A stretch of 56,755 nt of DNA from Caryophanales bacterium UBA5603 (GTDB taxonomy: Bacteria; Bacillota_I; Bacilli_A; Izemoplasmatales; Hujiaoplasmataceae): NCBI GenBank assembly GCA_002424815.1, contig DILB01000026.1:1-56755 (forward strand). Reading direction: 5' to 3'. The notes under the pieces are model-generated. The model did no database searches and was not told where the DNA came from. It saw only the letters and a program-made list of their open reading frames with translations. This document shows positions 25,338-34,700 of this stretch, piece after piece. Within the stretch, counting starts at the first letter, position 1; each line of letters starts with the position of its first letter. Made by a program: the position numbers and the translations under genes.

Positions 25338-26264
25338 ATGTATATTGAAATTGGTAAAGAATATTGCTTTTATGGTCGTATTGACCAGATGAATGCCTCA
25401 ACATATGAGGATTTTCCCATCAATGTGACTTCTGAAGATATGGATAAAGTGGTCGTTCGAATTGCACAAGGGAATCATTTGCTGATGAATAAAATCTATT
25501 ATTTTGAAACTACAGCCATTGATTTTAAAGATAAAATCCATTTGAAAGCCACTAAATTTGAACTTTTAAGTGAAAAAATAATTCCTGATGAAGATCGAGA
25601 GAGACTCATGCGTGCTTTTTATGATTATGCACCCATCACATTAAGTGCGCTCAAAGAAGGCATTGAAACACGTCTTAATCAAATAGAAAATGAGATAATA
25701 AAAGCCATTACACTTGATATATTCAAAAATTATGCCGATGATTTTTATCTCTACCCCGCTGCAACAAAATTTCACCACGCCTATATATCGGGTTTAGCCT
25801 ATCATACCCTGACCATGTTAAAGTTGGCAGAAGGATTTATGATGGTATATCCTTTTTTGAATCCAGATCTTATGATTGCCGGAATTATCTTGCATGATGT
25901 GACTAAAATCCTCGAATTCGATTCTTATGAAGGAAACGAATATACCGTTCAAGGTCGATTGGTTGGACATATCACGCTTGGAGCGAATGCCATTGCTCTC
26001 AGCGCCAAAAAACTAGGATATGAAGATTCCGAGGAAGCAATGTTATTACAACATATCATTTTGTCACATCATTATTATGGTAATTTTGGTTCTCCAAAAA
26101 AACCAAATATTGCGGAAGCTTTAGCCATTCATTTTATTGATAACATCGATTCGAAAATAGCTGTATTAGGTGAAGCGCTAGAAGAAGTTAACTATGGATC
26201 CTTTACAGAGCAATTGGGCGTCTTAGATAAAGAAAAGTATTATAAACACAAATTAACCAAATAA
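25338..26264 (+). CDS. yhaM: HD-domain 3'-5' exoribonuclease, YhaM-like
   Basis: A 308-residue protein combining an N-terminal OB-like region (about 1-85) with an HD phosphohydrolase domain: FHHAYISGLAYHTLTM, then IAGIILHDVTKILEF with the HD pair, HIILSHHYYGNFGSPKKPNIAEALAIHFIDNIDSK. This is the YhaM/CBF1 layout; YhaM is a Mn-dependent 3'-5' exonuclease in RNA turnover. The start at 25338 is set by AAAGGGTGA; the GTG at 25329 is inside this site. It follows pullulanase directly, so the cca-pulA-yhaM genes seem to be one transcript, ended by the terminator at 26273. Confidence 0.9.
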   Translation: MYIEIGKEYCFYGRIDQMNASTYEDFPINVTSEDMDKVVVRIAQGNHLLMNKIYYFETTAIDFKDKIHLKATKFELLSEKIIPDEDRERLMRAFYDYAPITLSALKEGIETRLNQIENEIIKAITLDIFKNYADDFYLYPAATKFHHAYISGLAYHTLTMLKLAEGFMMVYPFLNPDLMIAGIILHDVTKILEFDSYEGNEYTVQGRLVGHITLGANAIALSAKKLGYEDSEEAMLLQHIILSHHYYGNFGSPKKPNIAEALAIHFIDNIDSKIAVLGEALEEVNYGSFTEQLGVLDKEKYYKHKLTK

Positions 26265-26272
26265 ATTCATAA

Positions 26273-26318
26273 AAAACGATGTTTATTTCACTCTGATGGG
26301 TGATAACATCGTTTTTTT
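26273..26318 (+). terminator. Terminator of the cca-pulA-yhaM unit
   Basis: AAAACGATGTT (26273-26283) pairs perfectly with AACATCGTTTT (26305-26315), followed by T. Confidence 0.85.
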
Positions 26319-26321
26319 TAT

Positions 26322-26350
26322 AAAAAAAAGAGCCAAATGAGATGGCTCTT
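26322..26350 (-). terminator. Terminator of the foldase gene
   Basis: On the minus strand AAGAGCCA/TGGCTCTT (26328-26335 with 26343-26350) is followed by eight T (A at 26322-26329). Confidence 0.85.
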
Positions 26351-26365
26351 AATTTATTGGATTAA

Positions 26366-29300
26366 TTATTGATATTTAGCAAACAATGCATCATAGTATG
26401 TTTGGCGAATAGCATTCAATTGAGCAAGCAGTTGAGCTTGAGTCAAATTCGAGTAACTATTGCTTAAGAATTCACCATTGGAAAGACGAGTTGCCATTTG
26501 GATATTCAAGGTTCCAACGACATATAATTTAGATAGTAGATCTTGGAAATAGAATTCTAAAGCTTCAACGACAGAATTCGGTAATTTTGGTACCGTAATA
26601 CCGTATTTAGCTTCAATTTCAGTATCTTCTAAATCATAAACTAAATCGTATAAATAATATTTTGCAAAGAGTTCCAATTGAGCAAGCGTTGGTTTTCCAT
26701 CGGTATTAACAGCACCAGGAGAGTATAAATCAGCATTGCCATTAAATTCAGCACTGAAACGTTCAAAGTCATCGCCTTTAGTAACAAGAATGAGATGGAC
26801 ACCAAATTGCGTCAAAACAAGATTGCTATAAAGTTGTTCGAGGTTTTCGTTTTGTTCTAGTTGATATTCTTGATAAAGAGCAATTAAAGCATTGGTATAT
26901 TCAGGAACATATTGATCTTTAACGCCATAAGTTCCACTGTATTGTAATGAATGTTTGATGGTAGCATCTTTTTCATCAGCAATATTGAGATTTTCTGTCA
27001 TCAGCCACAAACCAGCTTGTTTATAAGCACCCCAAGTTGCATCTTCTCTTGTCGCATTCTTAAAAGCGGTAATCAAAGAAGCAAAGGTGTGTTCAGCATC
27101 ATCAAGATATTCAAGGACTGCTGTTTCAAGCGATGCTTTCAACGTTTCAAAGGCATCTAGCTCAAGCGGACTTAAGGAATCGATGTACTCATTATAATCG
27201 TCTGGAGCGCCATTTTCATCGAAATCAAGATGAATAATCAAGTGCGATACATTTAATGAGAAGTAGTTGTCATAATATTCTTGGACTGAAGCTAAGAGCA
27301 ATGCGATAAGATTTTCATCATTAATAGCTTCATCAATGAAGAAAGGTTGCAACACGCCTTTAACAAGATATTTTAACAAGTCAAGTTCGGTTTTGGTACC
27401 GTATTGGTAACGTGAATAACTGGCAAAATCATCATATCCGAAACTAATGCCATATTGTTCATACATCGACTTGTAAGATAGATAAGTCATTTTTTGTGAT
27501 CGAATCGATTGGTAGATTTCTTTCATCTTGTCAGATTTGTTTTTGGAAACATCACGTTGTTCGCCAAAAATCTGTACATAATAATCGGAGTAAAGAATTT
27601 CTTTAAATTGAGCTGCGTACAAAGTATAAAGTGAGGCGCTTTTTTGAATTGCGAACGTAAAGAGATCATCCGCGGATACTTCAAATGCTGTATCGGTTTG
27701 GGCCGCGCCTTTGTATCCTGGGAATCCATTGATTGTCGCAATGATTGTTTTATCGCCTTTTGTATTATACTTAAAGGCTGAATCAATGGCTTGATAATCG
27801 ATTCCTAAGAATTTGTCATTGATAACAAATCCAAAATCTTTACGTAATTGAACCATGAAAGTTTTTACATTATCAGTACTAGTGCTTTTGACAAAAGCAT
27901 CTAGCAAACGGTTATAAAGCAAACTATAAGTTGAAGGATCGTTCATAATTAAACGAATTTCTTGAGGAATAGTTTCCGAAGTGTCAACACTGGAGTTGGT
28001 ACCACTTTTTAATACTTTTACTGTTTTTTCGCCTTTACGAGTTGTTCCGTCAAGGGTGATGGTATAAGTTAAGACAACATCGGTATCATTTTCTGTTGGG
28101 TTGATTACAACACCTTTCGACGAAAGCAAAGCTGAGTTTGCTGAAGTCCAAGAAATGGTTGATTTATACCATCCAGAGGTCGGTAGTGTGATGTTTGAAG
28201 CAACTTGAGCAGGAAGTTTTATATTGGCTTCGATGGCATCTAGCATCGTTTTATAAATATCGTTTTTAGCAGGTTGGGTTAATTTATAGACCAAGTAGAA
28301 ATATGAATTACTAGAAACCGTGTAACTTTTCGCAGACGGAGTATAAGGTTTAAGGGTGTCATCGTTAAGGTTTAAAGCAGAGAACATGAATGATGCAAGT
28401 GAACTTGAAGAAGTATTAACAGCATCAAAATTAAAGGAGAGGAATTCATTATTTGAGGCGATTAAATTTGCTTTGGTTGCGTTCTCAGGCAATGTATCAC
28501 GATAAGATCCATAGACATAGTTGTACATTTTGATATAAGCAGTTAGGACTTCGGCATCAGACAATTCTTTTGAATTATTGAGGGTGACAACGCCCATCGT
28601 CTTAATAGTCTTAAACACTTTATTAACTAACAGATCAGTTGTTTCTGTAACATCGGCATCGGTTGCATCATAGATTTTTCCATCTTTATCGATGGTATAA
28701 AGAACCGTATCTCCATCTTTAACTTTTGCTCTTTCATCTATGTTAAAGGGATCAGTTTTAGAGACCGTATAATAAGTTGTATTATCATCTCGGTAGGTTT
28801 CGGCTTCATCTTTAGTTTCAAAAATGACATCTCCTGATAAAGCGATATTTAATTCTTCATCAAGAATATTACCGCTAGCATCTTTAGTGAACTCGTTGGG
28901 ACCTTGGGTATAAATTGAGTTTGCACCAGCGGTATAGATGATTCTATCTTCTAAGTCAAGAATGTTACCATTAGCATCATAATAGAAAGTATCAACAGTT
29001 TGATAAGCTTCAACTATTTTTTGATCATCATCTAACAAAGTTTCGCTGGTGAATACATATCCAAGATATTCACGAATTGATTTAGCATCAAAAGTGACTA
29101 AATTGAATTTTTGCATGACAGCAGTCGCATCTAAATTACTTGAGAAACGAATTCGGATAGCTTTGATGTCTTCAAAATATTTTTTCATGTATTCAGAAGC
29201 AACAGCTTCAGGGGTAACAGACCCAGCTTTATCAGCAGCAAAACGGGTATATACTTCTTTTGCAACAATGAGTCTAGCAAAAGCTTCTTCATTATCACTA

Positions 29301-29716
29301 TAGCCGGCGAGTGTCATGCTTTGAGCAAAAGCATTCTCATAAGTTTCTTTTAAATCGGCATCTAATTCGGCGATGGCCGCATCATCAGCTGTACCGTATT
29401 TTAAAAGTTTGATTTTTTCTTCGATTTGCGAATTAGTTACTTGCTGCACATAGGCTTGAAGTAAATAACTGTCAATCAAAAACAATAACTGTTCAACACC
29501 GTCATTGGATTTGAGTTCTTCGAAGATTTCTTGATTTGTAATCGTATAGATAACGTTACCTTCGTCATCGGTACGTTGATAAAAAATTCCATTTGGTTCA
29601 CTTAACTGTGGAATTTTAGTATTTCCCGTCACCAAGGCGACGATCAGGGCGGTCACTACGACAGTCAATAAGACTGAGAAGATGATTATGACCCGTTTAG
29701 TCAGTATGTTTTTCAT
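26366..29716 (-). CDS. Membrane-anchored parvulin/SurA-like foldase with adhesin-type modules
   Basis: A 1116-residue protein with a single N-terminal membrane anchor (about 9-30) and the rest outside. Residues 55-190 resemble the SurA/PrsA N-terminal helical region (TNQEIFEELKSNDGVEQLLFLIDSYLL). Residues 244-350 contain the module shared with the two surface proteins encoded next door (NGNILDLEDRIIYT and FETKDEAETY). A bacterial Ig-like (atrophied Big) domain follows at roughly 505-580 (WYKSTISWTSANSALLSSKG). About residues 870-1010 look like a divergent parvulin domain (VSHLIIHLDFDENG, then TQFGVHLILVTKG). The role is inferred: folding of secreted surface proteins. It is divergent from the riboswitch operon. 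Isomerase activity is uncertain because the parvulin core is interrupted. Confidence 0.65.
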   Translation of the reverse strand: MKNILTKRVIIIFSVLLTVVVTALIVALVTGNTKIPQLSEPNGIFYQRTDDEGNVIYTITNQEIFEELKSNDGVEQLLFLIDSYLLQAYVQQVTNSQIEEKIKLLKYGTADDAAIAELDADLKETYENAFAQSMTLAGYSDNEEAFARLIVAKEVYTRFAADKAGSVTPEAVASEYMKKYFEDIKAIRIRFSSNLDATAVMQKFNLVTFDAKSIREYLGYVFTSETLLDDDQKIVEAYQTVDTFYYDANGNILDLEDRIIYTAGANSIYTQGPNEFTKDASGNILDEELNIALSGDVIFETKDEAETYRDDNTTYYTVSKTDPFNIDERAKVKDGDTVLYTIDKDGKIYDATDADVTETTDLLVNKVFKTIKTMGVVTLNNSKELSDAEVLTAYIKMYNYVYGSYRDTLPENATKANLIASNNEFLSFNFDAVNTSSSSLASFMFSALNLNDDTLKPYTPSAKSYTVSSNSYFYLVYKLTQPAKNDIYKTMLDAIEANIKLPAQVASNITLPTSGWYKSTISWTSANSALLSSKGVVINPTENDTDVVLTYTITLDGTTRKGEKTVKVLKSGTNSSVDTSETIPQEIRLIMNDPSTYSLLYNRLLDAFVKSTSTDNVKTFMVQLRKDFGFVINDKFLGIDYQAIDSAFKYNTKGDKTIIATINGFPGYKGAAQTDTAFEVSADDLFTFAIQKSASLYTLYAAQFKEILYSDYYVQIFGEQRDVSKNKSDKMKEIYQSIRSQKMTYLSYKSMYEQYGISFGYDDFASYSRYQYGTKTELDLLKYLVKGVLQPFFIDEAINDENLIALLLASVQEYYDNYFSLNVSHLIIHLDFDENGAPDDYNEYIDSLSPLELDAFETLKASLETAVLEYLDDAEHTFASLITAFKNATREDATWGAYKQAGLWLMTENLNIADEKDATIKHSLQYSGTYGVKDQYVPEYTNALIALYQEYQLEQNENLEQLYSNLVLTQFGVHLILVTKGDDFERFSAEFNGNADLYSPGAVNTDGKPTLAQLELFAKYYLYDLVYDLEDTEIEAKYGITVPKLPNSVVEALEFYFQDLLSKLYVVGTLNIQMATRLSNGEFLSNSYSNLTQAQLLAQLNAIRQTYYDALFAKYQ
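28667..28987 (-). repeat. Shared surface module (foldase copies)
   Basis: Residues 244-350 of the foldase hold at least two copies of the module also seen in the two downstream-operon surface proteins: FYYDANGNILDLEDRIIYT, then KDASGNILD and VIFETKDEAETY, and a weaker YTIDKDGKIYD. The pattern is [NS]-[GS]-N-[IL]-x-[ND]-x-x-[DG]-x-[IV]-[IV]-[YF]-T, plus F-x-[ST]-x3-A-x2-Y. Confidence 0.6.
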
Positions 29717-29917
29717 ATAAAGTATTTCACTCCTTACAAATTTGCAATATCTATGATACCATTATTTAGAGTCAAACACAACAAAAATCTTGTGATTATT
29801 TAATGAATTCAATCGAATGATTTTTAAAAAAAACCTTTAGGTTTCCTTTATTTTGCCATTTACGAACGGAAATTTGAGACAATAATGAAAGCGATTTTAA
29901 AAAATTTCGGTAAGTCG
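29717..29917. other. Divergent intergenic region, foldase side
   Basis: No gene seen. A possible minus-strand promoter for the foldase has TTGTGT (29776-29781) and an extended -10, TG-G-TATCAT, whose hexamer lies at 29753-29758; the spacer is 17 bases. AAGGAG lies 13 bases before the foldase ATG, which is longer than usual spacing. Confidence 0.4.
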
Positions 29918-29946
29918 TTGACAAAACCGTCGCAAAACTATATAAT
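29918..29946 (+). promoter_or_regulatory. Consensus sigma-A promoter of the riboswitch operon
   Basis: Perfect TTGACA (29918-29923), 17 bases, perfect TATAAT (29941-29946). Transcription would start near 29953, at the first base of the aptamer. The promoter looks strong and unregulated, so control should lie in the leader. Confidence 0.93.
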
Positions 29947-29953
29947 AAATTCC

Positions 29954-30026
29954 GTAAATAGCAAAACTAGTGAAAACTAGCGACGCAAAGCTATAGGGCC
30001 TTCGATACGATGGTAGCCAGTTGCCG
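29954..30026 (+). ncRNA. c-di-GMP-I (GEMM-I) riboswitch, copy 1
   Basis: The aptamer shows GEMM-I hallmarks: AGCAAAACTAG, a hairpin CTAGT-GAAA-ACTAG with the GAAA tetraloop, then the invariant GACGCAAAGC, a second hairpin beginning GCTATAGGGCC and closing with GGTAGCCAG, and TTGCCG pairing back to GCAA. GEMM-I RNAs bind c-di-GMP; the tetraloop docks into the second helix. Against copy 2 at 56388 one base pair differs by a compensatory change (T-A here, C-G there) next to the tetraloop, good evidence that the RNA fold is selected. Confidence 0.95.
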
Positions 30027-30056
30027 TTATCTTGTAAAGAGATGAGGGCGTTTTTT
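30023..30056 (+). terminator. Riboswitch expression-platform terminator, copy 1
   Basis: GCCGTTATCTT (30023-30033) pairs with GAGATGAGGGC (30039-30049) with one G-G mismatch, followed by six T. Its 5' strand includes GCC of the aptamer's closing TTGCC, so aptamer closure and terminator are mutually exclusive. This predicts an ON switch: ligand binding favours read-through. Confidence 0.82.
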
Positions 30057-30070
30057 ATTTCCAGTGGTAT

Positions 30071-30117
30071 AATTGGAGATGAATAATGCCAATTCTCCTA
30101 GATAATGGCTTTTTTTA
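30071..30117 (+). promoter_or_regulatory. Second terminator-like element in the leader, copy 1
   Basis: GCCA (30088-30091) and TGGC (30106-30109) are followed by a T run (30110-30116). AATTGG (30071-30076) can pair perfectly with CCAATT (30089-30094) and so block this hairpin. Copy 2 has the same GCCA/TGGC-T7 hairpin (56535-56564). It may be a back-up terminator or a second checkpoint; the short stem keeps confidence low. Confidence 0.4.
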
Positions 30118-30154
30118 AAGCATTTGAACCAAATAATGAAAGCGAGTGATGCGG

Positions 30155-31711
30155 ATGGTCGGAATCGACTTCAAAAAACGCTTCGTAATTTCATTGGTTC
30201 TTCTGACACTTTCGCTGTCTCTTTTTGTCCTTGTTTCATGGAGTTGGTTCACACAACTCATTGAAGATAATAAAACATATCAATTTGGTCACGTTGAAGT
30301 TGAATTGGATGCTTATTTTTATTCGGAAGATATTTCTGATGTTTGTGTATCCAAGGCAACAGGAATTTATAATTCATCGGAAGTGCTTTTGTATACTCGG
30401 ACCGGATCAACTACTTTTGTTGATGGCTCGAATAATCTTTATTCGCTCGACGAATCGGGTAATCTTGTTGATTCGTCACTTATAATTGTCATTTCAACGA
30501 ATTCGCTGTTAGATTCAGAAGAAGAACTGGATAGAATTCTTTATTTTGATGCTAGCAGTAATCTACTTAATCGAAATGATATTATCGTCTACACTTATCA
30601 ACCTGCATATTCAAACTATGTTGATGCTTATCTACATGAATACGAACTGGATGGCGGCAATTTGATTGATTCTGAGACAGAAGCAATCATAATTCCTTCT
30701 TCACATATTTTTTCATCGAAAAGTTTATTGAATGATTTTATCAATTCCGCATATTATTTAAATGGAAGATCTTATTGTAACGAAGCAAATGAATACGAAA
30801 TTGGGCTGGGCGTAACAAAACCTGGTGTTTTTTACATTAACATCGATAGCAATTCGTCCATTTATTTTCTTGAAAATTTCCGCTTAAATATCGTTGTTAA
30901 AAGTTCTGTGGATACATATTTTCGAATTAGAATTTATGAACAATTGACCTTATCTTATGAAAACTATGAAGACACTATCACTGAATTATCAATTTTAGAA
31001 GCAGATTTCATGCCGTTTAATTATAATTTAACCAACTGGTTTGATAATCGAAGCATCGATAATTCGATGTATTATAAATATCCTGTTAAACGGGTTAGCG
31101 CCATTGCTCCTATGATTATTCCTTTAATTCCTGCATTTGAATCAGGCGTTAATTTTCCTGTGTATGATACAGGTTATTCGATGCAAATTGCCTTCAGCCT
31201 TGAAGCGGTACAAGCTTTTGGAGGCCCTGAATATGTTTGGGGACATGAAGCTCCACCTTGGGATTTTTACGGCAATTTAGTTCAAAAAAATGATCCCGAA
31301 ACCATCGTTGTCGAAGCTTCAAGAATCTTCGGGTCCAAAATTTCTTTTCAATTTTATCTTAATTCTTTACTCTATCAAGGACTAGATGACCATTTATATG
31401 ATTATAATGACGTCTTGCAGTACACTTACGATGACATAAATGATTATTACACAAAGGATAATATTGTTTATATCATCGATAACAACGGTGATTTAGTCAA
31501 ATTAAGCGCTTTAAGTGATGTTGTTGTCGCAAGTGAGTATATTTTTGCAAGCAGAACAGCGATGGACAATCATATTGCGTCATTATTTTATACGGCACCA
31601 AACGGTAATTTGTTAAACTTTGAAGATCTTATAATCTATACAAAAAATCCAAATAATGATTATACAGACGGACTTAATAACTACTTTATCATGGTTATTA
31701 TCGTTAGTTAA
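30155..31711 (+). CDS. TasA/camelysin-like exported surface protein with repeat modules
   Basis: First gene behind c-di-GMP riboswitch copy 1. It has a short basic N-terminus, then a hydrophobic segment ending SLSLFVLVSWSWFTQ, similar to SipW-processed signal peptides. Residues about 225-360 look like the TasA/camelysin fold (SSVDTYFRIRIYEQLTL, MYYKYPVK), inferred from pattern only. Flanking parts at about 95-205 and 385-510 hold copies of the shared module (SSNLLNRNDIIVYT; NGNLLNFEDLIIYT). The protein stops abruptly inside the last copy (NNYFIMVIIVS), 18 bases before the next start, so its C-terminus may be truncated. Starts at 30146 (GTG), 30149 and 30155 share the frame; GAGTG favours 30155. 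It is probably cell-surface or matrix material. Confidence 0.7.
   Translation: MVGIDFKKRFVISLVLLTLSLSLFVLVSWSWFTQLIEDNKTYQFGHVEVELDAYFYSEDISDVCVSKATGIYNSSEVLLYTRTGSTTFVDGSNNLYSLDESGNLVDSSLIIVISTNSLLDSEEELDRILYFDASSNLLNRNDIIVYTYQPAYSNYVDAYLHEYELDGGNLIDSETEAIIIPSSHIFSSKSLLNDFINSAYYLNGRSYCNEANEYEIGLGVTKPGVFYINIDSNSSIYFLENFRLNIVVKSSVDTYFRIRIYEQLTLSYENYEDTITELSILEADFMPFNYNLTNWFDNRSIDNSMYYKYPVKRVSAIAPMIIPLIPAFESGVNFPVYDTGYSMQIAFSLEAVQAFGGPEYVWGHEAPPWDFYGNLVQKNDPETIVVEASRIFGSKISFQFYLNSLLYQGLDDHLYDYNDVLQYTYDDINDYYTKDNIVYIIDNNGDLVKLSALSDVVVASEYIFASRTAMDNHIASLFYTAPNGNLLNFEDLIIYTKNPNNDYTDGLNNYFIMVIIVS
30437..30763 (+). repeat. Shared surface module, copies in the first operon gene (N-terminal)
   Basis: Encodes YSLDESGNLVDS, ILYFDASSNLLNRNDIIVYT, then YELDGGNLIDS and HIFSSKSLLNDF, about 67 residues per period. 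It matches the modules in the foldase and in the giant protein. Confidence 0.7.
31319..31690 (+). repeat. Shared surface module, copies in the first operon gene (C-terminal)
   Basis: Two tandem units: RIFGSKISFQFYLNSLLY followed by DHLYDYNDVLQYT, and YIFASRTAMDNHIASLFY followed by NGNLLNFEDLIIYT. The second unit is cut by the stop codon. Confidence 0.7.
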
Positions 31712-31729
31712 TTGAAAGGGGGATATCGC

Positions 31730-34700
31730 ATGTTTATAATTCGACGCAAGAACCATGTTATATTACGCGCAATCGTATTATCTTTTATCATGCTTTTTAC
31801 CCTTTTCTCAGCAGCTTTAATCCTCGTTAAACCAGTGAGTGCTGCAACACCGAGATACGACAATTTTCCTTCTTATCTGGGCGAATTCACAGGCGATTAC
31901 GACTGGCAAACCGTTTTAAATCCCCCTGCAAGTTCTAACGCTTATATAACGTATACTGAATATCGAACCACCTATTGTACAGCTTCAGCAACCGCTAATG
32001 ATTGTTTAAGCGCTGCGAATGACAAAAAGATTCGTTTTGATACCGCTGATGAACTCTATCGTTTTTCAGTCGATGTCTCATTTAACCCTACTTATATTTA
32101 TCCAACGGGTAATCCCACGGAAGATGTTAAGTTGAGTCATGAAAAACGACAAGCATTGTTATTATTAAACTACGTTTTAGGGAATGACATCGATTATGCT
32201 GTCATGAAAGCAAAAACGTTTATTCCCATCGGATATTGGTTTACCGATGTCTTTAATAATAGCTATAAAACGGTATTTAAAGGAACATTTGACGGACAAG
32301 GTTTTAGAATCTACAATTTATATGTCGCAGGATATGATTACATGACCTATGAACAAGATTTAGAAGGTAATTCTGTTGATGTTGCCACAGCGCCCTATTA
32401 CTCGATGTTTACTTTTAATGAAGGTACAATTACTAGACTTGGCCTAGTTAATCCAACCTTAGAAATGCTGAATGTCCATATAGATATCAACAGCACCGCA
32501 AATCTTGTGGGTCATAATACGTCGCTTGGTACAGTTGATCATGTTTATGTCATTGATACAAGAAGTGATGTTCTTGATGCAGGAATTAGATACAATGTAG
32601 GTACAACCTCATCATCATTTACAGCTGCAGGAGTCGTTCATACGAATTCAGGGGTTTTGAAAAACGTCTATTATTCTTCAAAAGTTGTTGTCAATGGTTC
32701 TTATATCAATAAATTTACCATTCAACCCATCGTTCGTGTGAACACAGGAACGATTAGTCGTCTAGTTTATGATTCCAGTGTTTATCTTTTGAATGTGACC
32801 GTTGGAACATCAACTTATACGGTAGCGACTCCGAACGCAAATCATACAGGAGAAATAACGAGTGTAATAAAATCAGATGCTTCGAGTCTCAATTATGAAG
32901 ATGAGAGTGGATCTGATTTATGGTATTTTTACAAAGATGATGGCTATCCTTTACTTTTAGGCCTTGAATACGACAATGGATATTATCAAATAGAAAATGC
33001 CATCGATTTTGTCTTTTTTGCTAAATTATTATCTTTTGTAACGGTTATGAATGGGAAGTCATTTAGTACCTCCTATTATCAGTTAAAAAATGATATTGAT
33101 ATGAGTGAAGTTGCATCAGGAGCTTATGTCACCCCTTCCGTTAATTTTAGTGGCATTCTCACAGGGCTTGACCCCTTAGGAGTAAATTTTAGTGATAATA
33201 AATATATCTATAACTTGCATTTTACGACAGGTGTCATAAGAAACAATGTCTTTTATACGGGTCTTTTTAGTATTTTAGCAGGGACCGTATCTGATATCAA
33301 CATTGCTGCTTCAAGCATCGTTTTAACCAATACAGAAACCTATTACAGTAATACTTTCAATATTGGCATGATTGCTGGCCGTAATACGGGTGGAACCATT
33401 CAAAATGTTCAAACCAATTCGACCATCAATCTAGGAACTGCCGCCATCGGTGAAACTCACGTTGGTGGAATTGTCGGTTTATCTTCTGGTTTGATTAAAC
33501 AAGTTTCATCCTCAGGAACGTTGAATGCAGGTACGCATACCTTCCAATCCGGATATACGATTACACCTAAATATTATATTGGTGGGATTGTGGGAAGTGC
33601 TACTGCAAATCAATTGCGATTGGAAAGCGTAGTAAATAAAGGCGCTATCACCGGGTTTGGAACCGACTCTTCACCGAGTTTTTCAACCGGAAATACAAAT
33701 TACCAGGTAAAAATAGGTGGGGTCATTGGCTTTTTACTCAATACATCCTCTATCAAACATCAAATGTTAAATGTTTCTAATATAGCCCCAATCACACTCG
33801 CCAATGTCATTGATACGACCACGCCTGATCCAACCCAACATGTTGGCGGCGTCTTTGGTGAATTGAGTGGCAATGCGCCAGTCTTAGAATTGAATGGCAA
33901 TTATTTGTTTGCGAATCTACATAATTCAGGAAATATTATTACGACTTACACGACAGGACAAGCCATTGTTCGAGCGGCTGGAATTGGGATTAACAACGCT
34001 TCTGAAGCGATTGAATATGCATTATTATCAAACTCTGGACAATTTGTTTTAAACGGAACTTTACCAACGATATCGAATACTCTATATCGTTATACTGGAA
34101 CAATTTTCGATATCGGATCCTCGGCTGTTACAATCTCGCGGGCTTATAATCGATCAAATCGTAATTTTAATTCTCCTTATTATAATAATATTTCACCGTT
34201 TTATTATTCTTTATCTGGCGTAAATACAACGATTAGGTTTTCAGCTAACTATGGAAATATAATCTATTTCAATGCTAGTGGCATCACAATGGAAGAACCT
34301 CTGACCATCACAGGAATCACCGCATCCCCCAATGTCAGTTTATTAAATGTTCACAATTATGGCGACATTTCCATTGCCAATGTTAATGTATCAACTTTTG
34401 CGATGAATGTAGCTGGATTAACAACGATTCTATCGAGTGGTAAATATATCAAAAACTCACTTAATCAAGGCGATATTAAGGTTGCCGGAATAACCGGCTC
34501 TGGCAGTCTTTATATTTCCGGAATTGTTAATCAGAATAAATCGGGTGACTTACATGAATCTTGGCAATCCACAACTCAACCAAGAGCTAATCTCGGAATC
34601 ATCAATACGATTAATTATGGTGCATTATCATCAACTTATGTGGTTGGTGAAACGACCTATTACGGGATCAATGGCACAAGCAATACTTTTGCCGCAGGAA

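Noticed and set aside
31680..31730. The 30155 and 31730 genes as one frameshifted gene
   Set aside because: The second gene has its own AAAGGGGG site and a complete signal peptide, so it is a separate secreted protein.
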